Shown: positions 27,730-36,955, numbered from the stretch's first letter. The stretch is DNA of 64,000 nt from CAYWRO01 sp964460345 (GCA_964460345.1 CAYWRO010000005.1:27939-91938); one strand, 5' to 3'. Program-made: numbers and translations. Notes: generated by a model not told the origin, from the sequence alone.

Positions 27730-28404
27730 ATGGATCTGGCAGCCCTCGGCGTGGCGGCGCTCATCTTCGTGGCACGAGTTGCGGATGTGTCTCTTGGCAC
27801 GCTGCGCACGGCGTTCATCGTCCGCGGCAAGCGGGCGTTCGCGTTCGGCGTGGGGTTCGTCGAGGTGCTGGTCTGGGTGATGGTGGTCGCGCAGGTGATC
27901 ACGAACCTGGATCGCCCGATCTACATCGTCGCCTTTGCGCTGGGGTTTGCGACGGGCACGGTGGTGGGGATCACGGTGGAGGGCTGGTTTGCGATCGGGG
28001 AGCAGGTGATCCGTGTCTTCACGGTGAAGGGGGAGTCGGTCGCCTCCGCGGTGCGCGAGCGCGGGTTCATGGTGACCACGTTCGCCGGCAAGGGGCGCGA
28101 TGGGACGGTGCACCTGCTGTTCATCAAGGTGCCGCGGCGGCGGACGCGGGCGGTGCTCGCGCTGGCGCGGCAACTGGACCCGATGTGCTTCTTCACGGTC
28201 GAGGATGTCCGGCTTGCCTCCGTCGCGGTCGCCAAGAGACCTGCGCCGGCGGAGACTCTGCCGCTGGTGATCCCCGAGCAGGGGTCGCCGCCTGCGGCGT
28301 CGGCGGACGCTGGGCCGGTCACGGCCGCTGTGTCCCCGGTCGCGCTGAACGGTACGGAGGCCACGGTTACGGCCCCGGTGGCAACGCGAACGTCTGAGAA
28401 CTGA
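27730..28404 (+). CDS. DUF2179/DUF5698 membrane protein (UPF0316 family)
   Basis: A protein of 224 residues. Three N-terminal membrane helices include the family signature FVARVADVSLGTLRTAFIVRGKR, with FVEVLVWVMVVAQV and YIVAFALGFATGTVVGITVE. The soluble C-terminal half is a ferredoxin-like DUF2179 fold (VIRVFTVKGES, TVHLLFIKVPRRRTRAVLA, FTVEDVR). A disordered alanine/proline tail follows. The ATG at 27730 has GGAG six bases upstream and was preferred to a GTG 12 bases earlier. Function unknown. The 3' end overlaps the convergent hypothetical gene by 38 bases. Confidence 0.85.
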   Translation: MDLAALGVAALIFVARVADVSLGTLRTAFIVRGKRAFAFGVGFVEVLVWVMVVAQVITNLDRPIYIVAFALGFATGTVVGITVEGWFAIGEQVIRVFTVKGESVASAVRERGFMVTTFAGKGRDGTVHLLFIKVPRRRTRAVLALARQLDPMCFFTVEDVRLASVAVAKRPAPAETLPLVIPEQGSPPAASADAGPVTAAVSPVALNGTEATVTAPVATRTSEN

Positions 28405-28807
28405 CGAGGGCTCGTTGGGCTTTTTCCTCGCGGCGTTTGCGCGCACGGCGTGAGAGGTGCGTGCCGCGGCCGGGTGGTGTGGGGTCGAGGGGCGATGCGC
28501 TTGATCGTGCGGCGGGCGCTAATTCCGTGGGGCGTGCGGGACTTTTACCTGTGTCGGATGCAACCTGGGTGGACTGGGCGGGACGCGGGGTCGCCACGCG
28601 CCGCTCGCCGGCTGGGGCGGCTGGCGGCTGCTGCGGCTTGAACCGCGCGGCAAAGCGGAGGATCTCCGCGGCGGCGAGGCGGGCCTGCTGCGGGTCGTCG
28701 CGGTTGGCCGCGAGTTCGACAAGCGTGTCGAGTGCCGCGGCGACAGCGGCCTGGAGGCGCTCGTCGAAGGAGGCTGGGTCTGATGCGGGGGTGGCGATGG
28801 TGGTCAT
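28367..28807 (-). CDS. Hypothetical protein with short helical repeat
   Basis: A protein of 146 residues; ATG with GGAG six bases upstream. The N-terminal 60 residues form amphipathic helices (LVELAANRDDPQQARLAAAE) of the kind seen in small phage-like and armadillo-like proteins. The rest is proline/alanine-rich and disordered, with a basic patch (HLSRRARKRREEKAQR) near the end. I cannot assign a function; a DNA-associated role is only a guess from the basic tail. It overlaps the convergent DUF2179 gene by 38 bases. Confidence 0.5.
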   Translation of the reverse strand: MTTIATPASDPASFDERLQAAVAAALDTLVELAANRDDPQQARLAAAEILRFAARFKPQQPPAAPAGERRVATPRPAQSTQVASDTGKSPARPTELAPAARSSASPLDPTPPGRGTHLSRRARKRREEKAQRALVSSQTFALPPGP

Positions 28808-28844
28808 GCGTGGCTCCGTTCGCGGTTTTTGTTAGGTGTATGTA

Positions 28845-28856
28845 CCACGAACGTGG
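28845..28856. promoter_or_regulatory. Short palindrome upstream of the hypothetical gene
   Basis: CCACG-AA-CGTGG, a perfect 5-bp inverted repeat 38 bases upstream of the minus-strand start at 28807, within the only non-coding gap (28808-28962) here. A possible operator; no regulator known. Confidence 0.25.
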
Positions 28857-28962
28857 AGCCGGTGCAAGGCGGCTTTTGCCGGTGCACCGCATATTGCGCG
28901 CGGAGACTGCCATAGCGCTGTCAGTATGAGCGCCGGAAGCAAGCCGTTTGTTGCCGGCAGGC

Positions 28963-29463
28963 TCAGGGCAGGCGCATGTTGAAGGGGGCGAGGTTGGCGA
29001 GCAGGCGATCGATGTCCGCCTCGGTCACCGGGCGGGGATCGAACACGGCCTCGGCGGCGTCGCGCGGCTCGGCGGCGCCGACAAGGCGGAAGAACTCATC
29101 CAGGCCGCCTGGGGTTGTGAGGATGAGAAGGCGGGACGGGGTATTGCCGATGTTGCGAAACGTGTGCACCGCGCCGGCCGGGACGAACGCGAACTGGCCG
29201 GGACCGGCGATGATCTGTTCGTCGCCGCGGGTCACCTGCACGGCGCCCTCGAGGATGTAAAAGCCTTCGCCGCAGTCGTCGTGGATGTGAGGCGGGGGTC
29301 CGCGGTGGCCGACCGGCTGGCGCGCATCGAAGAGTGAGTACGCGCGGCCGGTTTGCGCGGCGGATGCGACGACTGTCAGGAGATCATCTCCGACCCACCA
29401 CTGCTCACGAGCGGGCGTGGGGTGAGCCTCGGCGAAGGCTTGGAGGGGGTTTGAGGTTGTCAC
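28963..29463 (-). CDS. Cupin-domain protein
   Basis: A protein of 166 residues. The GTG at 29463 has GGAGG seven bases upstream and gives MTTSNPLQAF; a longer reading exists but has no ribosome site. The single cupin barrel shows motif 1 G(X)5HxHxx...E: PPHIHDDCGEGFYILEGAVQ, and motif 2 GQFAFVPAGAVHTFRN, giving the usual two His, Glu and His metal ligands. It resembles quercetinase-like or small-molecule dioxygenase cupins, but single-barrel cupins have many roles. It stands alone. Confidence 0.75.
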   Translation of the reverse strand: MTTSNPLQAFAEAHPTPAREQWWVGDDLLTVVASAAQTGRAYSLFDARQPVGHRGPPPHIHDDCGEGFYILEGAVQVTRGDEQIIAGPGQFAFVPAGAVHTFRNIGNTPSRLLILTTPGGLDEFFRLVGAAEPRDAAEAVFDPRPVTEADIDRLLANLAPFNMRLP

Positions 29464-29629
29464 AGGGTTGCCTCCGGTTGAAGGCTCACATGATAGCTGG
29501 GCGGCGGGAATGGGTGGGAACATTCCCCTGTTTGAGGGGCTGCCGTGCGGTACATGGGCGGGCCGTTCGCCTACTCTTTGAATAGCGGGTTGAAGAGTGG
29601 TCGGGGCTTAGGGGGACTGATTCGTTCGT

Positions 29630-29648
29630 CACAGGCCAGAGGCCTGTG
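29630..29648. repeat. Perfect 8-bp hairpin, dispersed palindrome type
   Basis: CACAGGCC-AGA-GGCCTGTG, immediately followed by a partial second copy (CACGAGCCAGAGGC). It lies in the 29464-29700 gap, 53 bases before homogentisate dioxygenase. The element type (CACAGGCC...GGCCTGTG) looks like an interspersed palindromic repeat rather than a terminator, since no gene ends into it from the left. Confidence 0.55.
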
Positions 29649-29700
29649 CCACGAGCCAGAGGCGGGCGGAAAATAGCGGACCATGTGGTAAGGATTAACC

Positions 29701-31044
29701 ATGCCGTATTACACCAAGCTTGGGAATCTCCCGAAGAAGCGACACGTGCAGTTCCGGCGTCCGGACGGGGCTCTCTACTCCGAGGAACTCTTCGGCACGG
29801 AGGGGTTTGTCGGTCCGACGTCGACGATGTACCACATTCATCCGCCGACGCAGGTGCACGGGTGGAAGACGCTGTATGTGACGAAGCCGGAGTACGTGGA
29901 GACGGAGGTGATGCGCATGCGTCACCTGGTCACGAATCGGCACAAGCCCAAGGGCGATCCGGTAAGCGGGCGCGTGGTGCTGTTCGGCAACGCGGACGTA
30001 GAGATGAGCGTGTGCGTGCCGGCGGAGGCGATGGATTACCACTTCAAGAACGGGCAGGGAGACGAGTGCCTGTTCGTGCACTACGGGTCCGGCACGTGCT
30101 GGACGATGATGGGCACGCTGAAGTTCGGGCCGAAGGACTACATCGTCATCCCGAAGGGGGTGATCTACCGGATGGAGTTCGATGAGCGGCCGGATGATGG
30201 TTCGGACAATGACGCGTTCGGGGGGTATTCGAAGAAGGACATGCCGTACGGCAAGTTCATCGCCTTCGAGACGGCGAACGGCTCGCACATCCTGCCCCCG
30301 CCGCGGTATCTTTCGAAGAAGACGGCGCAGTTCCTGGAGCATGCGCCGTACTGCGAGCGGGACCTGCGCGTTCCGGAACTGCCGCTGACCTTTGACGAGG
30401 CGGGGGAGTTCGAGGTGCGGATCAAGGCGAGAAACTGCGTGCACTCGTACGTGTACCCGTATCACCCGCTGGACATCGTCGGCTGGGACGGGTGCTACTA
30501 CCCGTACATCTTCAATATCGAAGATTTCGCGCCGATCACGGGCAAGCTGCACATGCCGCCGCCGATCCACCAGACGTTCGAGGGGCACAACTTCGTGATC
30601 TGCTCCTTCTGCCCGCGCATGCTGGACTGGCACCCGGAGGCGATTCCCGTCCCGTACAACCACTCGAACCTGGACTCCGACGAGATCCTCTACTACGTCG
30701 AGGGCAACTACAAGGCCCGCAAGGGGATCGATGTAGGGTCGATCAGTGTGCATCCGCAGGGGATTCCGCACGGGCCGCATCCGGGGACGATCGAGAAGTC
30801 GCTCGGCGCGACCTTCACCAACGAACTGGCGGTGATGTGCGACACGTTCCGGCCGATGTACCCGACGAAGGCGGCGCTGGAGATGGATGAGCCGAACTAT
30901 CCGAAGTCGTGGGAGGGCGAGCACTTCCCGCAGACGGCGGGGACCGCGCACGCGCACGCATCGGACGGCTCGCCGGCCAGGAGCAACGGCACGAACGGGA
31001 CGCCCGCGAAGGATGGCCGGACGACGGACGTCTGGGCGGGGTAG
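29701..31044 (+). CDS. hmgA: Homogentisate 1,2-dioxygenase
   Basis: A protein of 447 residues. The N-terminus YYTKLGNLPKKRHVQFRRPD and following FGTEGFVGPTSTMYHIHPPT match the short bacterial homogentisate dioxygenase type. Downstream, VVLFGNADVEMSVC, GDECLFVHYGSGTC and IPKGVIYRMEF make one cupin half, and PPPIHQTFEGHNFVICSFCP, PYNHSNLDSDEILYYVEGNY with the conserved HxxxxxE iron ligands, and ISVHPQGIPHGPHPGTIEKS make the catalytic half. It opens the ring of homogentisate in tyrosine/phenylalanine breakdown. AAGGA lies six bases before the ATG. A 35-residue serine/glycine/threonine-rich tail is extra. No other pathway gene is adjacent. Confidence 0.9.
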   Translation: MPYYTKLGNLPKKRHVQFRRPDGALYSEELFGTEGFVGPTSTMYHIHPPTQVHGWKTLYVTKPEYVETEVMRMRHLVTNRHKPKGDPVSGRVVLFGNADVEMSVCVPAEAMDYHFKNGQGDECLFVHYGSGTCWTMMGTLKFGPKDYIVIPKGVIYRMEFDERPDDGSDNDAFGGYSKKDMPYGKFIAFETANGSHILPPPRYLSKKTAQFLEHAPYCERDLRVPELPLTFDEAGEFEVRIKARNCVHSYVYPYHPLDIVGWDGCYYPYIFNIEDFAPITGKLHMPPPIHQTFEGHNFVICSFCPRMLDWHPEAIPVPYNHSNLDSDEILYYVEGNYKARKGIDVGSISVHPQGIPHGPHPGTIEKSLGATFTNELAVMCDTFRPMYPTKAALEMDEPNYPKSWEGEHFPQTAGTAHAHASDGSPARSNGTNGTPAKDGRTTDVWAG

Positions 31045-31098
31045 GGATGCGGGCCAACCGCGCCGAGACCCGGTCGCTGGAACGGGCGCACCGGGCAG

Positions 31099-31127
31099 GG
31101 CTTGCCACTGAGTGCAGCGGACAAGCC
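31099..31127. repeat. Hairpin of the GGCTTGCC(A/G)CTG family
   Basis: GGCTTG-CCACTG-agtg-CAGCGG-a-CAAGCC, an 11-of-12-bp stem 55 bases after the stop of the homogentisate dioxygenase gene. A longer copy lies 57 bases after the VIT-VWA gene at 42872-42906. Probably a mobile palindrome that may serve as terminator. Confidence 0.55.
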
Positions 31128-31160
31128 GCGGCGCCCCACGCCGTGATCGGATGGGGGTGA

Positions 31161-31166
31161 TAGCAT
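31161..31166 (+). promoter_or_regulatory. -10 box TAGCAT six bases before lptD ATG
   Basis: TAGCAT, six bases, then the ATG at 31173; no Shine-Dalgarno sequence. This supports the upstream of two possible ATGs and suggests a leaderless mRNA. Confidence 0.4.
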
Positions 31167-31172
31167 CGCCGC

Positions 31173-34100
31173 ATGCGAGAGAGAGGCACCAGGTCACGGA
31201 TGATCGTCGCCGCGGCGGGACTTGCGCTGTGCGCGCTCTGCCCCCCACTGCTCGGGCAGGATGATGCGGCGTTGCAGCCGGGTGCGCGTGCGGTGGATCC
31301 ACTGGACATCACGGGGCGCGACTTTGCGGGAATCCGGTTTTCGCCGGTTTCCGTGGCGGGGCGCACGGAGCTTGCGGCGAGCCGCGCGCATGCGTGGACG
31401 GAGACGGACGTCAACGGAAGCGCCGTGCAGCGGCTTTTGCTGGAGGGGGATGTGGTGGTGCGGATGGGGCTGCACCGGTTTGTGGCGGCGCGGGCGGTGG
31501 TGTGGATCCAGCGGCTGGCGGATGATGCGGCGGGCGGCGCGCCGGTGCGACAGATCGCGGTCTACTTCGACCGGGTCTCCGACCCCGGCGCGGAGGCGGG
31601 CGTCGGGCAGTCGGCGGACCGGCTGCTGGTCACCGGCGTGCTGCAGGGGGACCTTTCCCTGCGCGTGGATGTGACGGCGCCGGAGCGGCCGCAGGAACTC
31701 TTTCTGCAGGAGGGCGAAGCGCGGCTGTCACGGTTCCTGCTGCGGCAGATCGGGGCGGTGGAGTTCGTGGAGGCGGAGCGTGAGGACGTCTTTGCGCGGG
31801 CGCGGCGCGCGGAGGCGGAGCGCGCGGCCCGCGCGGGGCTCAGGCCGGGCGTCAGCCGGCCGTTTGAACCGGGATCGGAGATCGATCCGATGACGCCGCG
31901 GCCGCAGCGAGAGGTGGAGCCGGTGGATCCGGCGCTGCGGCTGCCGCCGATCTTCGCCGAGGAGGGGACGATCGGGTTCGCCTTCGGGCAGGCGGAGTTC
32001 GCCACGGGCGAAGCGCACAACACGCTGATCATCTCCGATGGGCTTGTGGCGCAGCACATCGATCCTTTGCGCGAGCGGCGGCTGCAGATCTCCGCGCAGC
32101 GCGCGGTGGTCTTCACCGCGCCGGGCCAGGTGCCCGACGCCTTTGAGTACAAGGCGGAGGATGTGTACGGGATCTACCTCGAGGGGGACGTCGTCGCGAC
32201 GGACGGGAACTACACGCTGCGCGGCCGGCAGGTTTACTACGACGTTCAGAACAACCGGGCGCATTTGGCGGATGCCGTGTTCTTCACGTACGACGAAGAG
32301 CGGAACCTGCCGCTGTACGTTCGCGCCAAGGCGCTGCGGCAGGAGGCGGAGAATCGCTTCAGCGCGCGGGGGGCGACGCTGTCCAATGCTTCCTTCGCCG
32401 ATCCGCAGTTTGCGATCGGCGCCAGCGAGATCAGCGTGACGAGGGAGCGCCGCGCGGGCGGCGGTGAGGGCGCGGGGACGGCGACGGTGGTCGATGCGCG
32501 GAACCTCACGCTCAAGGCGCTGGGTTTGCCGTTCTTTTACTGGCCGCGGTTCAGGGGGGACATTCAGAACATCCCGCTCAAGGATGTGCGTGTGGAGAAC
32601 TCGTCCACGGGCGGGACCGCGATCAAGACGGCCTGGGACGTTTTCGGGCTCGTCGGGATGCGTCCGCCGACGGGCGTGGATGTGAACCTGCTGCTTGACG
32701 GTTATTTCAAGCGCGGCGTCGCGGTGGGGACGGACGCCTCGTGGTTCACGGGGGACAGCGACGGCAAGCTGCTGGCGTACCTGCTGCCGAGCGATTCGGG
32801 CAAGGACCAGCTCACCAGCGGCGCGGAGGTCGAGCGCGACGATGAGACGCGCGGGATGATCCTGGCCGAGCACCGGGCGGCGCTCGGGAAGAACTGGACG
32901 CTTTTCCTCGAGGGCGCGTACGTCTCCGATGAGAACTTCGTGGACGCCTTCTTCGAGCCGCTGGCCGAGACGCGGCGCGAGTTCACAAACAGCGCGTACC
33001 TGCGGTACCTTGACGACGCTTCGGCGCTGACCTTCCAGGGCAAGGGGTCGCTGATGGACTTCACGCCCAATGAGTACCTGCTGCAGTCGCAGGGGTACGA
33101 CGTCGAGAAGCTGCCGGAGATCGCTTACTGGCGGTTCGCCGACGATCTGCTCGGCGACGCCGCGCCCGGGGGGCTGACGTGGTCGTCGGAGATGCGCTAC
33201 AGCCGCGCGAGGATCAACCTCACGGAGCCGACGGCGGCAGAGCTCGGGTTTAATACGAACTCGCGGGCGCGCGCGGCCTTCGGGCTCAACCCGAACGATT
33301 CGCTCGCCGACCGGCTGCGCCTGATGGGGATCGACACCGACGAAGTCAACCGCTTCGACACGCGGCATGAACTCAACAGCGCGTTCTATCTCGGGCCGGT
33401 GAAGGTGAACCCCTTCGTCACGGGTCGGATCACGGCGTACGACAACACGTTTGAGGAGTACTGGCCCGGCGACGGCGGCGATGACGATGTGCGTTACTTC
33501 GGCGCGGCGGGCGCGCGGGTCTCCACCTCGATCACGCGGGTGAACAACAACTTCGATTCACGGTTCTTCGACCTGCACCGGGTGCGCCACATCGTGGAGC
33601 CGAACGTGACGGTGTGGTCCAGCGGCGCGAACCGCGACCAGGAGACGCTGCCGGTCTACGACGACCGCGTCGAGTCGCTGGCCACGGGCTCGGCGGTGCG
33701 CTTCGGGGTCGATCAGACGTGGCAGACGATGCGCGGCGCGCCGGGGCGGTACCGGTCGGTGGACTTCCTCAAGGTGAGCCAGCATTTCACCTTCTCCAGC
33801 CAGGACGCCGACCGCGAATCGCCGATCGGACGGTTCTTCGACTTCCGGCCGGAGTACTCGCTGCTCGGGGATTACTCCACCACGGACGTTGTGTGGAACG
33901 TTTCCGATCCGGTCGCGCTCTCCTTCAACATGATTTACGACTTTGAGACGAGCCAGCCGGCGCGCACGAGCGCGGGCGCGCTGGTGCAGCACTCGGAGGC
34001 GTTCAGTTCCTACGTGGAGATGCGCTTCATCAACGCGCTGGATTCGACGTACCTGAACTTCGGGGCGAACTACCAGCTCACGCGCAAGTACCGGCTGGAG

Positions 34101-34328
34101 ACGCACGCCACGTACGACACCGATTACGAAGAGTTTCAGTCGATCAGCGGCGTTCTGCGGCGGCGCTTCCCGGAGGCGACGCTCGGCGTGGTCGTCAACT
34201 ACAACCAGATCTCCGATGAGACGTCGTTCGGATTCGTCTTCGAGCCGGTCGGGGTGACCGAGCAGCCGGGTGCGCGCTTGCAGCGGCTGGGTTCTGACAG
34301 AGGGCGCGTCCGCGCTGTGGGAGGCTGA
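31173..34328 (+). CDS. lptD: LPS-assembly outer-membrane protein LptD
   Basis: A protein of 1051 residues with a signal peptide (MIVAAAGLALCALCPPLLGQ). The N-terminal half contains OstA/LptA-like beta-jellyroll strands (AQHIDPLRERRLQISAQRAV, GIYLEGDVVATDGNYTLRGR, NRAHLADAVFF). The middle shows the family segment LGLPFFYWPRFRGDIQNIPL (compare LPxFYxPxxxxP in LptD), followed by a long barrel of alternating strands up to LETHATYDTDYEEFQSISGV. It would form the outer-membrane pore that places lipopolysaccharide on the cell surface, evidence for a Gram-negative envelope. Longer than E. coli LptD (784), mainly in the N-terminal domain. Three bases separate its stop from argJ. Confidence 0.85.
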   Translation: MRERGTRSRMIVAAAGLALCALCPPLLGQDDAALQPGARAVDPLDITGRDFAGIRFSPVSVAGRTELAASRAHAWTETDVNGSAVQRLLLEGDVVVRMGLHRFVAARAVVWIQRLADDAAGGAPVRQIAVYFDRVSDPGAEAGVGQSADRLLVTGVLQGDLSLRVDVTAPERPQELFLQEGEARLSRFLLRQIGAVEFVEAEREDVFARARRAEAERAARAGLRPGVSRPFEPGSEIDPMTPRPQREVEPVDPALRLPPIFAEEGTIGFAFGQAEFATGEAHNTLIISDGLVAQHIDPLRERRLQISAQRAVVFTAPGQVPDAFEYKAEDVYGIYLEGDVVATDGNYTLRGRQVYYDVQNNRAHLADAVFFTYDEERNLPLYVRAKALRQEAENRFSARGATLSNASFADPQFAIGASEISVTRERRAGGGEGAGTATVVDARNLTLKALGLPFFYWPRFRGDIQNIPLKDVRVENSSTGGTAIKTAWDVFGLVGMRPPTGVDVNLLLDGYFKRGVAVGTDASWFTGDSDGKLLAYLLPSDSGKDQLTSGAEVERDDETRGMILAEHRAALGKNWTLFLEGAYVSDENFVDAFFEPLAETRREFTNSAYLRYLDDASALTFQGKGSLMDFTPNEYLLQSQGYDVEKLPEIAYWRFADDLLGDAAPGGLTWSSEMRYSRARINLTEPTAAELGFNTNSRARAAFGLNPNDSLADRLRLMGIDTDEVNRFDTRHELNSAFYLGPVKVNPFVTGRITAYDNTFEEYWPGDGGDDDVRYFGAAGARVSTSITRVNNNFDSRFFDLHRVRHIVEPNVTVWSSGANRDQETLPVYDDRVESLATGSAVRFGVDQTWQTMRGAPGRYRSVDFLKVSQHFTFSSQDADRESPIGRFFDFRPEYSLLGDYSTTDVVWNVSDPVALSFNMIYDFETSQPARTSAGALVQHSEAFSSYVEMRFINALDSTYLNFGANYQLTRKYRLETHATYDTDYEEFQSISGVLRRRFPEATLGVVVNYNQISDETSFGFVFEPVGVTEQPGARLQRLGSDRGRVRAVGG

Positions 34329-34331
34329 ACG

Positions 34332-35591
34332 ATGTCGGTGACGCGACCACTTGGATTCGCCGCCGCGGCGGTGAAGGCGGGGATCAAGCCCTCCGGCAAG
34401 CCGGATCTGGCGCTGATCGTGCGCACGACTGGGCCGGAGGCGGAGACGCGCGCGGCGGCCGCGGCGGTCTTCACGTCGAGCGCGGTGGTGGGCGCGCCCG
34501 TTGAGATCGGCCGGACGTGGCGCGCTTCGCTGTCGCGCGGCGGGCGGCCCTTGCGGGCGGTGCTCATCAACGCGGGGAACGCCAACGCCGCGACGGGGCG
34601 TCCGGGCGTGCGCGATGCGCTGGCGTGCATGCAGAAGGCCGGCGCGCTGCTCGGGTGCGACCCGGAAGAGATTCTGCCGAGCAGCACGGGCGTGATCGGC
34701 CGGCGGCTGCCGGTGGACAAAATCACCGCCGCGCTGCCGGAACTGGCGGCCGCGCTGTCGCGCGGGCGCGACGCCGACGATGCGGCGGCCGCGGCGATCA
34801 TGACGACGGACCTTGTCCCCAAGAGCGCGCACCGCGAGGTGGAACTCGGCGGCCACACCGTGCACATCGGCGCGATCGCCAAGGGCTCGGGCATGATTGC
34901 GCCGCGGCTGGATCGCGTGCCCGCCCCGCCGCCGCAGGCGACCATGCTCGCTTTCATCACGACCGATGCGCCCGTGGAGGCGAACCTGCTGCAATCGATG
35001 CTGGAATCGTGCTGCGCGGTTTCCTTTGAGCGCATCAGCGTCGATGCGCACCCCTCCTGCTCGGACACCGTGGTGATTCTGAGCAGCGGCCTGGCGCCGA
35101 TCGAGACGATTCAGCCCGGTTCGCCGGCGGCGCACGCGTTTGCCGCCGCGCTTCGGTCGGTGTGCGAGGAACTCGCCGAGGCGGTGGTGCGCGATGGCGA
35201 GGGCGCGACAAAAGTCTTTCGCGCCACCGTGCGCGGCGCGGCGAGCGAGGCGGACGCCGCGGCGATGGCCCGCGCGATCGTCGATTCACCGCTCGTCAAG
35301 TGCGCGATTCACGGCAAGGACCCGAACTGGGGGCGGATCGTCACGGCCGCGGGGAACGCGGGCGTGGCGTTCAACCCCGCGGAGGCCTCGCTCGTGATCG
35401 GGAGCGTGAAGGTCTACGAGGCGGGCGTGCCGACGGGGGTCGCGACCGACAGCGCTGCGCTGGTCGCCGCGATGGAGGCGGACCCGGTTGAACTGGTTCT
35501 GACCGTGGGACGCGGCACGGGCGAGGCGTGGTTCCTGGGGTGCGACCTGAGCGCGGAGTACGTGCGGATCAATGCGCTGTACACGACGTGA
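34332..35591 (+). CDS. argJ: Bifunctional glutamate N-acetyltransferase / N-acetylglutamate synthase
   Basis: A protein of 419 residues, normal for ArgJ. Hallmarks: GFAAAAVKAGIKPSGKPDLA, VLINAGNANAATG, PSSTGVIGRRLP, IAKGSGMIAP and the autocleavage site PQATMLAFITTDA, where the Thr before Met becomes the catalytic N-terminal nucleophile of the beta chain. Further markers are FERISVDAHPSCSDTV, DPNWGRIVTAAGNAGV and the C-terminal RINALYTT. It recycles the acetyl group in arginine biosynthesis. It lies three bases after lptD, so the two are probably co-transcribed although unrelated in function. The gene abuts the repeat island. Confidence 0.95.
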   Translation: MSVTRPLGFAAAAVKAGIKPSGKPDLALIVRTTGPEAETRAAAAAVFTSSAVVGAPVEIGRTWRASLSRGGRPLRAVLINAGNANAATGRPGVRDALACMQKAGALLGCDPEEILPSSTGVIGRRLPVDKITAALPELAAALSRGRDADDAAAAAIMTTDLVPKSAHREVELGGHTVHIGAIAKGSGMIAPRLDRVPAPPPQATMLAFITTDAPVEANLLQSMLESCCAVSFERISVDAHPSCSDTVVILSSGLAPIETIQPGSPAAHAFAAALRSVCEELAEAVVRDGEGATKVFRATVRGAASEADAAAMARAIVDSPLVKCAIHGKDPNWGRIVTAAGNAGVAFNPAEASLVIGSVKVYEAGVPTGVATDSAALVAAMEADPVELVLTVGRGTGEAWFLGCDLSAEYVRINALYTT

Positions 35592-35694
35592 GAATTGAAC
35601 CACAGAGGCGCCGAGGCACAGAGGGGGAGGGGGGATGATCCGCAGATTTCGCAGATTGCGCAGATGAAGGCCTGGGTGGCATGCCCACAACGTC

Positions 35695-36240
35695 GGGTGG
35701 CATGCCCACGCTGTACTCAGCGCGGGCATGGAGAGAGGAAAGTCTCACGCAGGGGCGCAGAGGCGCAGGGGAAGAGGGAAAAGGACTGGTAGGCGCTGGG
35801 CCTTCCCGCCTTTCTCTGTGGTCTCTGTGGGCTCTGTGGTTCAAAGAAATTGAACCGCGGAGAACGCGGAGAGCACAGAGAAGGAAGGGTGTTGCTTGTC
35901 TCCTCCTCCGTGTCCCTCCGTGGAACTTTGTGGTTCACATGCCCTGAACGACAGGCAACGCAAGCCCGGGTGGCATGCCCACGCTGTACTCAGCGCGGGC
36001 ATGGAGAGAGGAAAGTCTCACGCAGGGGCGCAGAGGCGCAGGGGAAGAGGGAAAAGGACTGGTAGGCGCTGGGCCTTCCCGCCTTTCTCTGTGGTCTCTG
36101 TGGGCTCTGTGGTTCAAAGAAATTGAACCGCGGAGAACGCGGAGAGCACAGAGAAGGAAGGATGTTGCTTGTCTCCTCCTCCGTGTCCCTCCGTGGAATT
36201 TTGTGGTTCACATGCTTTGAACGCCTGGCAACGCAAGCTT
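35695..36240. repeat. Tandem duplication of a 273-bp unit
   Basis: Unit 1 (35695-35967) and unit 2 (35968-36240) align without gaps at an exact offset of 273 bases, with only a few substitutions (for example GGAAGGGTG versus GGAAGGATG and GGAACTTTG versus GGAATTTTG). Each unit begins with a GGGTGGCATGCCCACGCTG hairpin and contains a CTCTGTGGTTCAAAG block. The low divergence indicates a recent event. Confidence 0.85.
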
Positions 36241-36868
36241 GAATGAATCGGAGCGGACCCGCACAGCCCCTCGCTCAATCCCCTCTTCCTCCGAATCACT
36301 CCCTTCCTTCTCTGCGTCTCTGCGCCTCTGCGTGACAAGTCCTTCCGGGATCGCGCGGGGCTCTGAGGAAACAGAATCTCACGCAGAGGCGCAGAGTGCG
36401 CAGAGAAGAGAAGCGGGCGCGCGCGCCGTCTGCTCCATCTCTTCTGATTCTCTGTCCCTGCGATCCCTGCGCCTCTGCGTGAACATTCCTCGCCCACAGC
36501 CCCGCGCGGAGTACCGCGTGGGCATGCCACCCAGGGTTTGGGGCATGCCACCCGAGTTTTCATCTGTGAAATCTGCGAAGTCTGCGGATCATCCCCTCTC
36601 CCCCTCTGTGCCTCGGCGCCTCTGTGGTTCAATTCTTCCGCTTTGCGTGAGAACTGCCCCCCGACAGCCCCGCGCGGAGTACCGCGTGGGCATGCCACCC
36701 AGGTCTTCATCTGCGCAATCTGCGAAATCTGCGGATCATCCCCCCTCTTCCTCTGCGTCTCTGCGCCTCTGCGTGAGAATTGAGCGTGTTGCAGCGCGTG
36801 GAGGCTTGCGCGTTTGGATTGCGGAGGGACACGGAGGTCCACGGAGGCAGACAGGAGGGGATGGCGCG

Positions 36869-36938
36869 GGTCTGGATAATGAAATTCGGCCCTGGCGCGG
36901 CGTTACGGGGGTTGTGCGTGGTGTTGTGACCGGATAAC
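36869..36938. repeat. 70-bp direct repeat, left copy flanking a minisatellite
   Basis: This 70-bp segment (core TTACGGGGGTTGTGCGTGGT) recurs at 37268-37337 (core TTGCGGGGGTTGTGCGTGGT) with few differences, so the 21-bp array between them is bracketed by direct repeats. Confidence 0.75.
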
Positions 36939-36955
36939 CGGTTGTCACGGTCGTC

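Larger units (their letters stand above)
35592..36955. repeat. Gene-free repeat island of inverted CTCTGTGGTTC-type elements
   Basis: About 1.36 kb with no supportable gene. It is built of purine-rich and pyrimidine-rich blocks of the AACCACAGAGGCNCCGAGG / CTCTGTGGTTCAA kind in both orientations. 35592-35669 is the near inverted copy of 36560-36635. 35631-35688 matches the reverse complement of 36686-36743 over 58 bases with one difference. Both are studded with GTGGGCATGCCACCC palindromes. Open readings through it (proline/arginine/histidine-rich) are artefacts of the repeats. Confidence 0.8.

Noticed and set aside
28845..28856. LexA/SOS box at the palindrome
   Set aside because: CCACGAACGTGG does not match a LexA box I know; kept only as a low-confidence palindrome.
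35569..36842. Short proline/arginine/histidine-rich frames in the repeat island
   Set aside because: The same peptides recur because the DNA is repeated in both orientations; they are repeat artefacts.
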